From the NCBI RefSeq assembly GCF_007743815.1, contig NZ_CP036265.1, positions 186,001 through 250,000 on the forward strand: DNA of 64,000 bases, in the 5' to 3' direction. The stretch comes from Alienimonas californiensis (lineage in GTDB: Bacteria; Planctomycetota; Planctomycetia; Planctomycetales; Planctomycetaceae). This document shows, one piece after another, positions 1 through 8,482 of this stretch (position 1 is its first letter; every line of letters begins with the position of its first letter). Position numbers and translations under genes: made by a program. The notes beneath the pieces are model-generated. The model did not search any database, had not been told where the DNA came from, and saw only the letters and a list, made by a program, of their open reading frames with translations.

Positions 1-402
1 CAGCGAGAGTTCCCGCATCGACTGCGGCGCCCGCCGCCCGCCGGGCCGCACCCCGACGAGCACCGGCCGCGCCGGGGCGACCGCCGGCCCCGGCGCCGGC
101 CCCGCCAAGGGACCCTGCGGCAGGGCGGCGGGCGAGTCGGACGGGGGGACGGTCAGCCGCGGGTCGATCGCCAGCGGCGCCGGCGCCGGAATGATCTGCG
201 GCGTCTGCGGGAAGGCGGTCGGCACGATGCTCGGCGATCGCGGGTCGATCGTCGACGGCATGCGGAAGCTCTCCCCCTGCCCCCCGGCGCCCTGCCCGAA
301 GGCCGTCGGGCACAGGGCCGAGGCGCACAGCAGCGGGCCGACCCCGAGCAGCAGCGCCGCGGAGCGGGACGAACGGACGGCGGAGACGCGGGCGCGGGTC
401 AT
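1..402 (-). CDS. flgH: Probable flagellar L-ring protein FlgH, N-terminal part (cut by window edge)
   Basis: The ATG at 402 overlaps the flgA stop by four bases (ATGA), so the two are probably translationally coupled. The visible 134 codons start with a basic stretch and a hydrophobic signal segment (LLLGVGPLLCAS). A long Pro/Ala-rich linker follows, and the visible part ends in RRAPQSMRELSL before the reading frame leaves the window. The protein is assigned as FlgH mainly by position: flgF, flgG, flgA and then flgH is a common order for rod and ring genes. FlgH would form the outer-membrane L ring around the rod. No diagnostic FlgH motif is inside the window, so the name is an inference; another exported flagellar protein is possible. 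Confidence 0.6.
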   Translation of the reverse strand, partial: MTRARVSAVRSSRSAALLLGVGPLLCASALCPTAFGQGAGGQGESFRMPSTIDPRSPSIVPTAFPQTPQIIPAPAPLAIDPRLTVPPSDSPAALPQGPLAGPAPGPAVAPARPVLVGVRPGGRRAPQSMRELSL

Positions 403-1577
403 CGCGGGCCTCCGGCAGGATCGAAATGGGGTGTGGAATCGAACTGGGGCGTCGTGGCGTAGGCCGGGCTCTCGGCGGCTTCGCCGACCAGCACCGCCCG
501 CCGATTGCCGACCACCCGGGCGTAAATCCGCGTGCGGTCGCCGTAGGCGGGGCCGTCCGGGTCGGACATCGGGATGGTCTGTCCCAGCAGGCCGTTGCGG
601 GTCGCCTTAAGGTCGCGGGAAACGGTGATCCCGCCGACGCGGCTTTCGACGCGCACCGTCTGATTGGCCCGCACCAGCGGGGTCTGGCGCAGGTCGTCGG
701 ACTCGACCACGGCGCCGACGGGCAGATCGCGGATCGCCTCCCCGGTGGGCAGGCGCCCGACGAAGTCCGTCGTCGAAGGCCACGGGGCGGTCGGCTGGAC
801 GGCGCCGGCCAACCGGATCGGGGCGGCGGCGCCGCCGCTGCCGGCGACGGCGGTCTCTGGCCGCCAAGCGACGTGGTCGGCGGTGATCGGGGCGCCGCGG
901 GGGATCGGCTCGGTCAGCACCGGCACGAGCCGCGGCGGATCGAGCCGCACCGCGGCCTCGACCGTCACCACGTTTTCCAGGCGGTCCAACCAGCGGAGCG
1001 TGACCGTCTGCACGACGCTGGGGGTCGGGGCGAGGCCGCTGAGGTCGCAGCCGTCCGGGCGGTGCCGGGCGAGGATGCGGGCGGCCTCCGGGGCGAGGGC
1101 GACTTCAATCCGCACGCCCTCCACGCCGGCCCGGGCGAGCGCCCGGGAGGCGGCGGCGGTGACGAACTTCTCCCCGTAGGCCCGATCGCCCGGGCTGGCC
1201 GGGCGATTGTCGGCGGGTTCGCCCCCCGTCGTCCGCGGGGCGGAGAGGACGACGGCTTTGGCGCCGGTCAGCATCACGGCGAACCCGCCGGCGAGCGCCC
1301 GGTCGCGAACCGTCGCAGCGGAGAGAGTGGTCGTATTGCCCTCGACGGGGGCGGGCGCCAGCGGCACGGTCCGCAGGCGGGCGGCGGCGGGGGCGTCCGC
1401 GGGGCCGTCCGCGGTCACCTCGGCCACGTCGCCGACGCGCACGACGCTGTCGACGGCCGCGGCCCGGGCCTTCAGCGTCACCGTCACCCCGGCGGGGGCG
1501 GGAGCGCAGCACGCGAGGGCGGCGCAGAGCGTCAGGGCGGCGGCGGTCGTCCTGTTCATCATGCGCGTCAGAGCCAT
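399..1577 (-). CDS. flgA: Flagella basal body P-ring formation protein FlgA
   Basis: FlgA is a periplasmic chaperone for assembly of the FlgI P ring. The 392-residue protein has an N-terminal signal sequence (TAAALTLCAALACCAPAPA). It ends in a SAF-type beta-clip domain: LVPVLTEPIPRGAPITADHV, then a second part with VGAVVESDDL, VRANQTVRV and the typical ATRNGLLGQTI segment. It is longer than enterobacterial FlgA (about 220 residues) because of an extended N-terminal half, a form I recall from other planctomycetes. Start choice is uncertain: an in-frame ATG at 1559 (MNRTT) gives a tidier signal peptide. It lies 55 bases after flgG and overlaps the following gene by four bases. Confidence 0.9.
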   Translation of the reverse strand: MALTRMMNRTTAAALTLCAALACCAPAPAGVTVTLKARAAAVDSVVRVGDVAEVTADGPADAPAAARLRTVPLAPAPVEGNTTTLSAATVRDRALAGGFAVMLTGAKAVVLSAPRTTGGEPADNRPASPGDRAYGEKFVTAAASRALARAGVEGVRIEVALAPEAARILARHRPDGCDLSGLAPTPSVVQTVTLRWLDRLENVVTVEAAVRLDPPRLVPVLTEPIPRGAPITADHVAWRPETAVAGSGGAAAPIRLAGAVQPTAPWPSTTDFVGRLPTGEAIRDLPVGAVVESDDLRQTPLVRANQTVRVESRVGGITVSRDLKATRNGLLGQTIPMSDPDGPAYGDRTRIYARVVGNRRAVLVGEAAESPAYATTPQFDSTPHFDPAGGPR

Positions 1578-1632
1578 CGAGACGGGGTGAGGAATCGTCG
1601 TCCGCGAGACCGCAAGCGGTCTTCAAGCCGGA

Positions 1633-2433
1633 TCAGAACCGCCGCAGGTTGGCGATCTGTTCGAGCATTTTGTCCGCGGCCTGCACGACCTGGGTGTTCA
1701 GTTCGAAGTTCCGCTGCGTCTTGATCAGCCCGACCAGTTCGCGGACCGGCTCGACGTTGGACTGTTCGAGGTAGTTCTGCCGCAGCACGCCGCGGCCCTC
1801 GGTGCCGGGCTGGCCCTCCAGCGGCTGGCCGCTGGCGTCGGTCACGCTGTAGAGGTTCTCGCCGCGGTGGATCAGGCCCTGCGGGTTGACGAACCGGGCG
1901 AGCTGCAACTGCCCGACCTGCTGGGCCTGGTTCTGTCCGGCCTGCAAAACGCTGACCACGCCGTCCGGGGAGATGGACACTTCCAGCGTGTCCGGCGGGA
2001 CGGTGATGCCGGGGACCAGCCGGCGGCCCTTGTCGGCGCTGGCGAGAACCAGTTCGCCGTCCGGATTAAGGGTGAAGGCCCCGTCGCGGGTGTACATCGT
2101 CTCGTTCTCGTCCTCCACGACGAAGAATCCGTCGCCGCCGATCGCCACGTCCAACTGGCCGGCGGTCTCCATCATGTTGCCCTGAGAGAACGTCCGCTGC
2201 GTGCTGGCGACCCGGGTGCCGAGGCCGACCTCCACGCCCAGCGGGACCGGATTCCCGTTGGCGTCCGGGGCGCCGGGCAGGCGGAGGTGCTCGTAGAACA
2301 GGTCCTCGAAGTTGGCCCGCTCCCGCTTGAAGCCGGTGGTGCCGGCGTTGGCGAGGTTGTTGGCGATCACGTCGAGTTCAAACTCGAACGCGTGCATGCC
2401 GGTTCCGGCGGATTGCAGGGCGCGGAGAGACAT
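1633..2433 (-). CDS. flgG: Flagellar distal rod protein FlgG
   Basis: This 266-residue protein is the distal rod subunit of the flagellar basal body, exported by the flagellar type III system. It opens with the conserved rod N-terminus (MSLRALQSAGTGMHAFEFEL, then DVIANNLANAGTTGFKRE). It contains the central FlgG signature GQLDVAIGGDGFFVV with YTRDGAFTLNPDGELV. It closes with the amphipathic C-terminal helix (ELVGLIKTQRNFELNTQVVQ then AADKMLEQIANLRRF). Length matches the family (about 260). It sits between flgF (73 bases upstream) and flgA on the minus strand, consistent with one rod operon. No Shine-Dalgarno sequence is visible. Confidence 0.97.
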   Translation of the reverse strand: MSLRALQSAGTGMHAFEFELDVIANNLANAGTTGFKRERANFEDLFYEHLRLPGAPDANGNPVPLGVEVGLGTRVASTQRTFSQGNMMETAGQLDVAIGGDGFFVVEDENETMYTRDGAFTLNPDGELVLASADKGRRLVPGITVPPDTLEVSISPDGVVSVLQAGQNQAQQVGQLQLARFVNPQGLIHRGENLYSVTDASGQPLEGQPGTEGRGVLRQNYLEQSNVEPVRELVGLIKTQRNFELNTQVVQAADKMLEQIANLRRF

Positions 2434-2477
2434 TCGAAGGCGGAGGGACGAAGGCGGGAGGCGGAAGGGCGAACGGC

Positions 2478-2491
2478 GGGGCGTCAGCCCC
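2478..2491. repeat. Short GC hairpin GGGGC-GTCA-GCCCC
   Basis: A perfect 5-bp stem with a GTCA tetraloop lies in the 73-base gap between flgF and flgG. The same hairpin core recurs at 19264-19279, and a GTGA-loop version occurs at 19475-19488 (read on the minus strand). All three sit in non-coding DNA. It looks like a small dispersed palindromic repeat, but its function is unknown. Confidence 0.5.
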
Positions 2492-2506
2492 CCGAGGAAT
2501 CGCTCA

Positions 2507-3325
2507 TCACGGCCGGGCGGCGGCGAGCAGGCGGCCGAGGGTGTCGTCCTGGAGCTTCACGAGGTTCACGTTCGTCTCGAACCCGCGGCTGGCGGCGATC
2601 ATGGACATGGTCTCCCTCACGCTGTCGACTCCGCTGCCCTCCACGAAGCCCTGCCGCACGTTCGTCTCCCGAGGGTCGACGGGGCGGGTTTCCGCGGCGG
2701 TCAGCAGGCCGTCGCCCTGCTTGGTCAGGCTGCGGGGGTCGGTCGGTTCGACGAGGCTCAGCTTGCCCAGCGGGTAGTTCGTGCCGTCGTCGAAGCTGGC
2801 GGAGAGGGTGCCGTCCGGGGCAATGCCGATGCGGGCGGCGTTCGCGGGGACGTTCAACGCCCCCCCGCCCTCGCCCAGCACCGGCCGGCCGCCCTCCGCG
2901 GTGACCAGCGTGCCGTCCGGCCCCCGGGTGAACCGGCCGTCGCGGGTGAGAACCGGGCCGTCGTCGGACTGAATCTGAAAGAACCCGGGGCCGGCGAGGG
3001 CGACGTCCAGGTCGCCGCCGGTTTCATTCAGCGGCCCCTGGGCGAGGTCGATCGCCGTCGCGGCCAGGCCGTTGCCACCCGTCATCCGGGCGAGGGCGGA
3101 GCCGAGGTCGAACGGATTCGTGCCCGGCAGGTCGGTCAGCGACGGCGGAGCGCCCCCCTGCCCGAACGACAGGCGGTTGTCCGCGTGGGGGCGGTAGTGG
3201 CCGGCGAGGGCCAGCTCCCGCTTAAAGCCGGTGGTGCCGGCGTTCGCCATGTTGTTGGCGGTGACCTCCAACTCACGTTGGTTCGTCGCCGCTCCCTGGG
3301 CGGATTGATACAGGCCGTAGAGCAC
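2507..3325 (-). CDS. flgF: Flagellar proximal rod protein FlgF (FlgF/FlgG-type hook-basal body protein)
   Basis: The 272-residue protein has the rod N-terminus (MLYGLYQSAQGAATNQRELE, VTANNMANAGTTGFKRE). It carries the internal signature GGDLDVALAGPGFFQIQ with LTRDGRFTRGPDGTLV, and ends in the rod C-terminal helix (ETMSMIAASRGFETNVNLVK). It resembles the adjacent FlgG but is more divergent, as expected for FlgF, which builds the proximal rod. It is the first gene of the minus-strand flagellar set, with a possible sigma-28 promoter about 60 bases upstream. The FlgF/FlgG split rests on similarity and gene order; both are rod proteins beyond doubt. Confidence 0.9.
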   Translation of the reverse strand: MLYGLYQSAQGAATNQRELEVTANNMANAGTTGFKRELALAGHYRPHADNRLSFGQGGAPPSLTDLPGTNPFDLGSALARMTGGNGLAATAIDLAQGPLNETGGDLDVALAGPGFFQIQSDDGPVLTRDGRFTRGPDGTLVTAEGGRPVLGEGGGALNVPANAARIGIAPDGTLSASFDDGTNYPLGKLSLVEPTDPRSLTKQGDGLLTAAETRPVDPRETNVRQGFVEGSGVDSVRETMSMIAASRGFETNVNLVKLQDDTLGRLLAAARP

Positions 3326-3383
3326 GACGATCGCCGGTCAGGGGGAGGGGGACCGGCGCGACGGGGCGCCGGTTCTTCGGTCC

Positions 3384-3410
3384 CTATCGGCAGGGGCGCG
3401 GCGGACTCTT
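3384..3410 (-). promoter_or_regulatory. Candidate sigma-28 (FliA) promoter upstream of flgF
   Basis: On the minus strand the segment 3391-3384 reads GCCGATAG, one base from the FliA -10 consensus GCCGATAA. Fifteen bases upstream lies AAGA, a weak match to the TAAA -35 element. It is 59 bases before the flgF start, and flagellar genes are the natural targets of this sigma factor. The weak -35 leaves it tentative. Confidence 0.35.
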
Positions 3411-3469
3411 CGGCAGAATCGGCAAAGTCGCCGCAATCGATCCCGAGCGGCCCGTCAGAGCGTCGCCCC

Positions 3470-4012
3470 TCAGAGGGTCTTGATCGCCGTCAGCCCCGCG
3501 GCCCGGCGCCAGGCGCTCAGTTGGCCCCAGTGGACGGCGTCGTGCGTGGTCAGCAGATGGGTGAGCAGATCGCCAACGCGGGGGAACCGGCCGGCGAGCC
3601 GCTCGAGTTCCGGCGGCAGCGGTTCGTCCAGCGCCGCCGCAGGGACGAGCGCCGCGGCGGCGAGGACGCGGTCGTGCGTCTCCCGCACCGCGGCCCGCAG
3701 TTGTTCGCCGTTCGGCGGCGTGAAGCCGTCGGCGTAGACCAGCGGCTGGCTGCCGATGCCGAAGTTCTCCCGCCAGCCGGGCAGATCCACGGGCGTCGCC
3801 TCGACCCCCAGCCCTTTCAGCACGGTCAGCGAGAAGTTCCCCACCACCGCGACGTGCCCCAGAATCCAGACCGGCGGATTCATCCCCGGCTGCGGGCGTT
3901 CGGTGAGCCGCTCCTCGGGCAGATCGGCGGCCAGCGCGGCACCGTAGGCGGTGTGCATCTCATAGCAGCGACGGGCGTACCGCAGCGGGTCGGCGGGGGA
4001 CGGATCGGGCAT
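3470..4012 (-). CDS. DinB-like (DinB/YfiT four-helix) protein
   Basis: This small soluble protein has the DinB-like fold pattern. NPPVWILGHVAVVGNF carries the first conserved histidine, and the C-terminal LLTHLLTTHDAVHWGQLSAW carries the others. In this superfamily three histidines bind a divalent metal, and members include thiol transferases and stress-induced proteins. The specific reaction cannot be read from sequence. I start it at the ATG at 4012 (MPDPSPADP); an in-frame ATG at 4054 would add 14 residues with no visible conservation. It lies alone between flgF and the WD40/caspase gene, on the same strand as both. Confidence 0.85.
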   Translation of the reverse strand: MPDPSPADPLRYARRCYEMHTAYGAALAADLPEERLTERPQPGMNPPVWILGHVAVVGNFSLTVLKGLGVEATPVDLPGWRENFGIGSQPLVYADGFTPPNGEQLRAAVRETHDRVLAAAALVPAAALDEPLPPELERLAGRFPRVGDLLTHLLTTHDAVHWGQLSAWRRAAGLTAIKTL

Positions 4013-4096
4013 CGGACGGCTTTCCAAGGGGAGACGTCGCACCATATCCAACAATCCGCCGCGGACTCCCCCCGGTCCGCCGTTTCGTCCCCGGTC

Positions 4097-7000
4097 CTAT
4101 GGCCAGCGGCTGAGGATGATCGAGGTCGGATCGACGCCGGACATGTCGTAGAACACCGGCCGCTGCGTTCCCCCCTCGTCCCGGAGGCCCTGCAGGGCGA
4201 ACAGCCGGGGCACCGTCTTCTGGACGTAGTTCCGCACGGCGCTGAGGGAGATCTCCGCCCCGGGGGCGAGCGACATCTCCACGTCGGCGAGGTTCGGGTG
4301 CCCCGGCGGCGGCGACAGGGCCGAACCGTCGAGGATCGAGGCGACCGCCCAGGTGAACAGGCCGTTCGTGATCGGTTCGCGGCCTTCGAAGGAGTAGGCG
4401 TCGCCGGAGGAGGAGCACAGCACCGCGATCCCCGTTTTCGCCCCCACCGCCGAGGCCGCGGCGGTCAGGTCGGTCGAAGAGGAGGTCAGGGCGGCGAGGT
4501 CTTCTTCGCCGAGGAACGCGCCGTCCTGCGGAATCAGCGCCCCGCTGTGGCAGGCGTCGATCAGGATCACCACCTGGCAGGCCTTGTTCCGAACTGCGAC
4601 GGCGTGCTCCACCAGTTCCCTCGCCGACAACGAGTTCGCGCCGAAATCCCCCTCCGAAGCGTCCGCGAGCATCAGGTAGAACCGCTCCCCGACTTCGCCC
4701 CCCCGCCCGGCGGCGGACCGAGCGCCGGCCGCCCGCACCCCGTGGCCGGAGAACAGAAACAGCACGGTGTCGCCCTCCCCGACCTTCCCCGAGATCCGCC
4801 GCCAGGCGCGGTCCAGATCCTCCGCCCCGGCGTCCTCCAGCAGCGTGACGTTCACCTCGCTGTAGTGGCCCCCGGCGGTCAGCGTCCGCCGGCCGCCCTC
4901 GTCGTAGAACCGGGCGACGCGCTGGGCGTCGTCGTTGGCCAGCGCCAGCCGGCCCAGCGGCGGGGCGTACCGCTCCACGCCCGCGGCGAGCACCCACAAC
5001 TGCGGGTAGCCCTCCTCCTCCGGGATCGCCTCGGCCCGCACGTCGATGGGGGCGTCGCCCAGCGGGATGCGGTCCTCGCGCATCTCCACCTCCGCGACGA
5101 TGCGGTTCGGCCCCGGCGCCAGCCGCAGCGTGGCCTCGTAGACGCCGGCGTCCCCGGCCGTCGGCAGGGCCGGCGCGCTGGCCCCGTAGCGGCCGTTCAC
5201 GCGGAACCGCAGAGCGTCGATCGTCTGCCCCTGCCGGGGCGTCACCCGGACCCGCACCGGCAGGTCCAAGCTGTTCACGACGCGGCCCTCCCCGCCGGCC
5301 CCCCCGCCGGACCGGACCGAGAGCGACGGCGTGAGCCATTCCAGCGACACATCCGGGGAGGAGACGACCTGCTCCGGCGGCGAGTCCCGAAGGACGATCA
5401 GACGCTGGAAGAACCGCCGCTGGGAGGCCGTGACGACCTCGAGGGCGAACCCCTTCTCCCCCGGGTCTTCTGCCGTGGGGAGATACGGCAGCGACTGCCG
5501 CACGGTCGCCGTTGCCCGGGGCGGGTCGAATTGTTCGGAGGCGACCACCGGGCCGCTCAGCTCCCGCACCGCCCAACTCTGAATCGGGTCCCCCTCCGTC
5601 GCGCCGAGCGTCGCCTCGAACAGAACGGACTCCGCCGCGTGCGAGACCGACAGCAGCGACGCCATGTCGATCCGCGGCCGGGCGTCCCGCGGCGGCGGGG
5701 CGGCGTCTTCGGGCGGCACGACCGGCGGCACGACCGGCGGCTTAACGGGTGCCTGTGGCGGCGGTTCGTCCGGGAGGTCGGACTCGGCGGGGGCGGCCTC
5801 CTCGGCGGCCTGCCAGGCGCCGGCCTCCAGCAATCGGGAGACGGCCTGCGGGCGGTGGTAACGCCGCTGCACCGCGGAGAAGGGCAGGAAGGCGGGCCGC
5901 TCGCCGGCGCCGCGGTTCTCCTGCCAGCCGATCCGGTTCGCCCCGCCGCCGGCGTACATGAAGTAGCCGTCGGGGTGCCAGGCGACCCAGCCGTCGCCCC
6001 GGCCCTGCTCGACCGCCAGCGTCAGCGTGGGCATGAACACCGGCCGGGCCACGCGCGTGGCCGGCGGCAGCGGCTGGCCCTGCCGGTCGAACCGCCAGTT
6101 CGTCTGCTCGTGCCAGGGGACGTCCGACAGTTCGTCCCGGACCTGCTCGAACGTGGCGAACGCCGGCGCCCCCTCCCGCACTGCGGCGACGGTCCGCAGC
6201 AGGTCCGCCGACCGGATGCCCTTGCGGTGCAGGTAGGCGTTTTCCGCCACCGCCGTCACCCGGACCCGCCCGCCCTCCGGCGCCCGTTCGATCTCCAAGC
6301 CCCACAGTCGCTTCAGGGCCGCGTCGGCGTCGCGGTCCGGGGCGGCGGGGTCGGGCAGGTCGTCGAGGGACCAGAACCGCACCGTGCCGTCGTCCGACGC
6401 CGTGGCGAGGTACCGCCCGTCCGGCGCGACGGCCACGTCGTTCAACCGGTCCTGATGCCCCCAGAACGTCCGCAGCAGCCGGTTTGAACCGTCGGCGGCG
6501 TAGACGAACAAGGCCCCGTGCGCCGTGCCCACGGCGACCGCCTCCGCCGACCGGCCCCGCTGGGCCGGGATGAGCCGAAAACAGGTGGCCGGTCCGGCGT
6601 ACGGCTCCAGCGTGAGCCCGGCGGCGATCTCCGCCCCGCGACGGTCGGCCGGGCCGGGGAGCGGGGCGGGAACCAGCCGCTGCCGCTTCGGAGCGAACCG
6701 GAAGGCCGTCGCGGGGGCCTCCCGCGTCGCGGCGACCTGGGTGACGATCGAGTACCCCGTGCCGCCGTCCCTCGGGTCGGCCGGATCGAAGGCGACGCGA
6801 TCGAACCGCGGCCCCCCGACCAGCGTGCGAACCAGCCGCTTCGTGGGCACGTCCCAGATCTGCACGTCGTTGCCCTGGGCGAGCGCCAGCGTGCGGCCGT
6901 CCGGCGAGAGGGCGCAGCCGGACGGCGGCGTCAGCCGGTCGGCCACGGCTCCGAGGGTCAGCGACACGGCGCCGGTCCGCACGTCCCACACCACCGCGGA

Positions 7001-8251
7001 ACCGGCGGACGGGTCGGTCGCCTCCCCCGCCCCGGCCAGTTGGCTGCCGTCCGCGGAGAAGGCCAGCGACATCTGGAACCCCGCCCCCGGCGGGATCGGC
7101 AGGTCGGCGAAGGCCCAGGCCCCGCCGGGCCGGCGGATCCAGACCAGCACGCGGGTCTTGCCGGCGGCGTCGACGTACGCCGCGGCGAAGCGATCGCCGA
7201 CCGGCGAGGCGGCCAGCGCCGTCACCCAGAAGGCGCCGCCCGGCAGCGCCAGTTCCGTGCCGCCGCCGTTGGTGGAGAGAAGATGCAGTTTCCACAGGTG
7301 AGGCGCCGGCCCGGGGGCGGGGGCGACGACGTCAGTCTCCCCGACGAGCGCCACCGGCCACCGCGGGATCGGCAACCAGCCGTCGCCCTGCGGCAACTGC
7401 ACGGCCGCCCGCAACTCCCGGGCCGGCCCGAACGGCGCCTGGGACCGCACCAGCACGCGGCCGGCGTCGTCGACGGAGGCGGCGGTCGTCCCGGAGGGCG
7501 ACACGGAGAGATCGTGTATCACCGCTCGATGCCCGACCGCGGCCGCCCCGTCCGGGCCGGCGGGTTCGTAGTGCAGCGGTTCGCGACTGTCGTCGTTCAC
7601 GTCGACCCACTGCAAATCGCCGATCCGGTCCGTGCCGCCGTATCCGCCGATCACCGCTGCAGTCGTGCCGTCGGGCCGGGCGAAGACCTCCACGGCGCGG
7701 ACCGCCCCGAACAGGCCCTCCTCGGCCAGCCAGCGGTGCGTGGCGACGACGGTCCCGGCGTTCCAATCCCAGACCAGCGCCCGCTTATCGTGCCCGCCGG
7801 AGAGGAGGCGCCGACCGTCCGGGGTGAAGCAGAGGGCCTGCACGCTGGCGGCGTGGCCGTCGCGGTCGCTGGCGACGAACAGCTGCCGCCGCCCGTTGGC
7901 CTCCCGCTCCGCCGCCGTCGGCGCCCGCACCACGGGCGCCGACGTGACGGGCGCCGACGTGACGGGCGCCGACGTGACGGGCGCCGACGTGACGGGCGCC
8001 GACGTGACGGGCGCCGACGTGACGGGCGCCGACGTGACGGGCGGCGCTGTGACGGGCGGCGCCGCGACCACCGGCGGGGAGCTCGGGTTCGCCGTTGCCG
8101 GGGGCACGTTCGGCGTCGCCACGCCGACCTGCGCGAGCGCCGTCCCGCCGGTCGCCGTCAGGGCCGTGAGCGACGCGACGGCCAGCGACAGAGCCGTCAC
8201 AACCAGCGACGTGGTTCCGGGGGGGGAACAGGGTTCTGACCGAATGAACAT
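4097..8251 (-). CDS. Secreted WD40-repeat protein with C-terminal caspase (peptidase C14) domain, catalytic dyad intact
   Basis: The 1384-residue exported protein has four parts. First is a signal sequence (SLVVTALSLAVASLTALTAT), followed by a low-complexity linker with seven TSAPV repeats. Next comes a WD40 beta-propeller (for example LCFTPDGRRLLSGGHDKRAL and VAPDGRYLATASDDGTVRFW). A conserved spacer follows (WHPDGYFMYAGGGANRIGW). The C-terminal caspase-like domain begins near residue 1080 and keeps both catalytic residues: His1170 in FLFSGHGV and Cys1234 in LIDACHSG. It probably cleaves proteins after basic residues, as metacaspase and orthocaspase relatives do, but the substrate is unknown. 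The ATG at 8251 is preferred over 8317 because the signal peptide follows directly. It diverges from the barrel gene at 8483, and a paralogue lacking the cysteine lies at 9866. Confidence 0.9.
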   Translation of the reverse strand: MFIRSEPCSPPGTTSLVVTALSLAVASLTALTATGGTALAQVGVATPNVPPATANPSSPPVVAAPPVTAPPVTSAPVTSAPVTSAPVTSAPVTSAPVTSAPVTSAPVVRAPTAAEREANGRRQLFVASDRDGHAASVQALCFTPDGRRLLSGGHDKRALVWDWNAGTVVATHRWLAEEGLFGAVRAVEVFARPDGTTAAVIGGYGGTDRIGDLQWVDVNDDSREPLHYEPAGPDGAAAVGHRAVIHDLSVSPSGTTAASVDDAGRVLVRSQAPFGPARELRAAVQLPQGDGWLPIPRWPVALVGETDVVAPAPGPAPHLWKLHLLSTNGGGTELALPGGAFWVTALAASPVGDRFAAAYVDAAGKTRVLVWIRRPGGAWAFADLPIPPGAGFQMSLAFSADGSQLAGAGEATDPSAGSAVVWDVRTGAVSLTLGAVADRLTPPSGCALSPDGRTLALAQGNDVQIWDVPTKRLVRTLVGGPRFDRVAFDPADPRDGGTGYSIVTQVAATREAPATAFRFAPKRQRLVPAPLPGPADRRGAEIAAGLTLEPYAGPATCFRLIPAQRGRSAEAVAVGTAHGALFVYAADGSNRLLRTFWGHQDRLNDVAVAPDGRYLATASDDGTVRFWSLDDLPDPAAPDRDADAALKRLWGLEIERAPEGGRVRVTAVAENAYLHRKGIRSADLLRTVAAVREGAPAFATFEQVRDELSDVPWHEQTNWRFDRQGQPLPPATRVARPVFMPTLTLAVEQGRGDGWVAWHPDGYFMYAGGGANRIGWQENRGAGERPAFLPFSAVQRRYHRPQAVSRLLEAGAWQAAEEAAPAESDLPDEPPPQAPVKPPVVPPVVPPEDAAPPPRDARPRIDMASLLSVSHAAESVLFEATLGATEGDPIQSWAVRELSGPVVASEQFDPPRATATVRQSLPYLPTAEDPGEKGFALEVVTASQRRFFQRLIVLRDSPPEQVVSSPDVSLEWLTPSLSVRSGGGAGGEGRVVNSLDLPVRVRVTPRQGQTIDALRFRVNGRYGASAPALPTAGDAGVYEATLRLAPGPNRIVAEVEMREDRIPLGDAPIDVRAEAIPEEEGYPQLWVLAAGVERYAPPLGRLALANDDAQRVARFYDEGGRRTLTAGGHYSEVNVTLLEDAGAEDLDRAWRRISGKVGEGDTVLFLFSGHGVRAAGARSAAGRGGEVGERFYLMLADASEGDFGANSLSARELVEHAVAVRNKACQVVILIDACHSGALIPQDGAFLGEEDLAALTSSSTDLTAAASAVGAKTGIAVLCSSSGDAYSFEGREPITNGLFTWAVASILDGSALSPPPGHPNLADVEMSLAPGAEISLSAVRNYVQKTVPRLFALQGLRDEGGTQRPVFYDMSGVDPTSIILSRWP
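7931..8065. repeat. 15-bp tandem repeat encoding TSAPV units
   Basis: Seven consecutive 15-base units (7931-8035; six identical, GACGGGCGCCGACGT on the plus strand, with one substitution in the first) are followed by two degenerate units. Read on the minus strand they encode TSAPV repeats between the signal peptide and the WD40 propeller of the caspase protein. Because 15 is a multiple of three, copy-number changes keep the frame and only alter linker length. Confidence 0.95.
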
Positions 8252-8471
8252 CGGACGCTCTGGTTCCGAAGGATTGATCGGGACCGGACAGTCCCGACAC
8301 CGGCGGGGAACAGACAAAAAACCTCGTCCCCCCAGCGATTTTAGTGAAGAAGGCGAGCGTTCGGCAGGCGCTGGGCCGTCCGGCCTTCAGGAACGCGTGA
8401 AACCGCTCCGATATGGAACGAGTCGCGGACGCTCCGTGTTTTCGGCGTCACGCTCACGTTCCACTCCGGTC

Positions 8472-8478
8472 AAGGAGG
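8472..8478 (+). promoter_or_regulatory. Strong Shine-Dalgarno sequence (AAGGAGG)
   Basis: AAGGAGG ends four bases before the ATG at 8483, and it fixes that start. I found no comparably strong site at the other starts I checked in this window, so this gene may be translated unusually efficiently. Confidence 0.8.
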
Positions 8479-8482
8479 ACCG

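Noticed and set aside
426-1724. Long plus-strand open frame opposite flgA
   Set aside because: The translation is Gly/Arg/Pro-rich and motif-free, and the minus strand encodes a clear FlgA with a signal peptide and SAF domain. Long antisense frames are expected in DNA this GC-rich.
2312-6487. Very long plus-strand open frame (over 1300 codons) opposite flgF, the DinB-like gene and the WD40-caspase
   Set aside because: It crosses three well-supported minus-strand genes, is dominated by Arg/Gly/Pro and shows no domain; it is a high-GC artefact.
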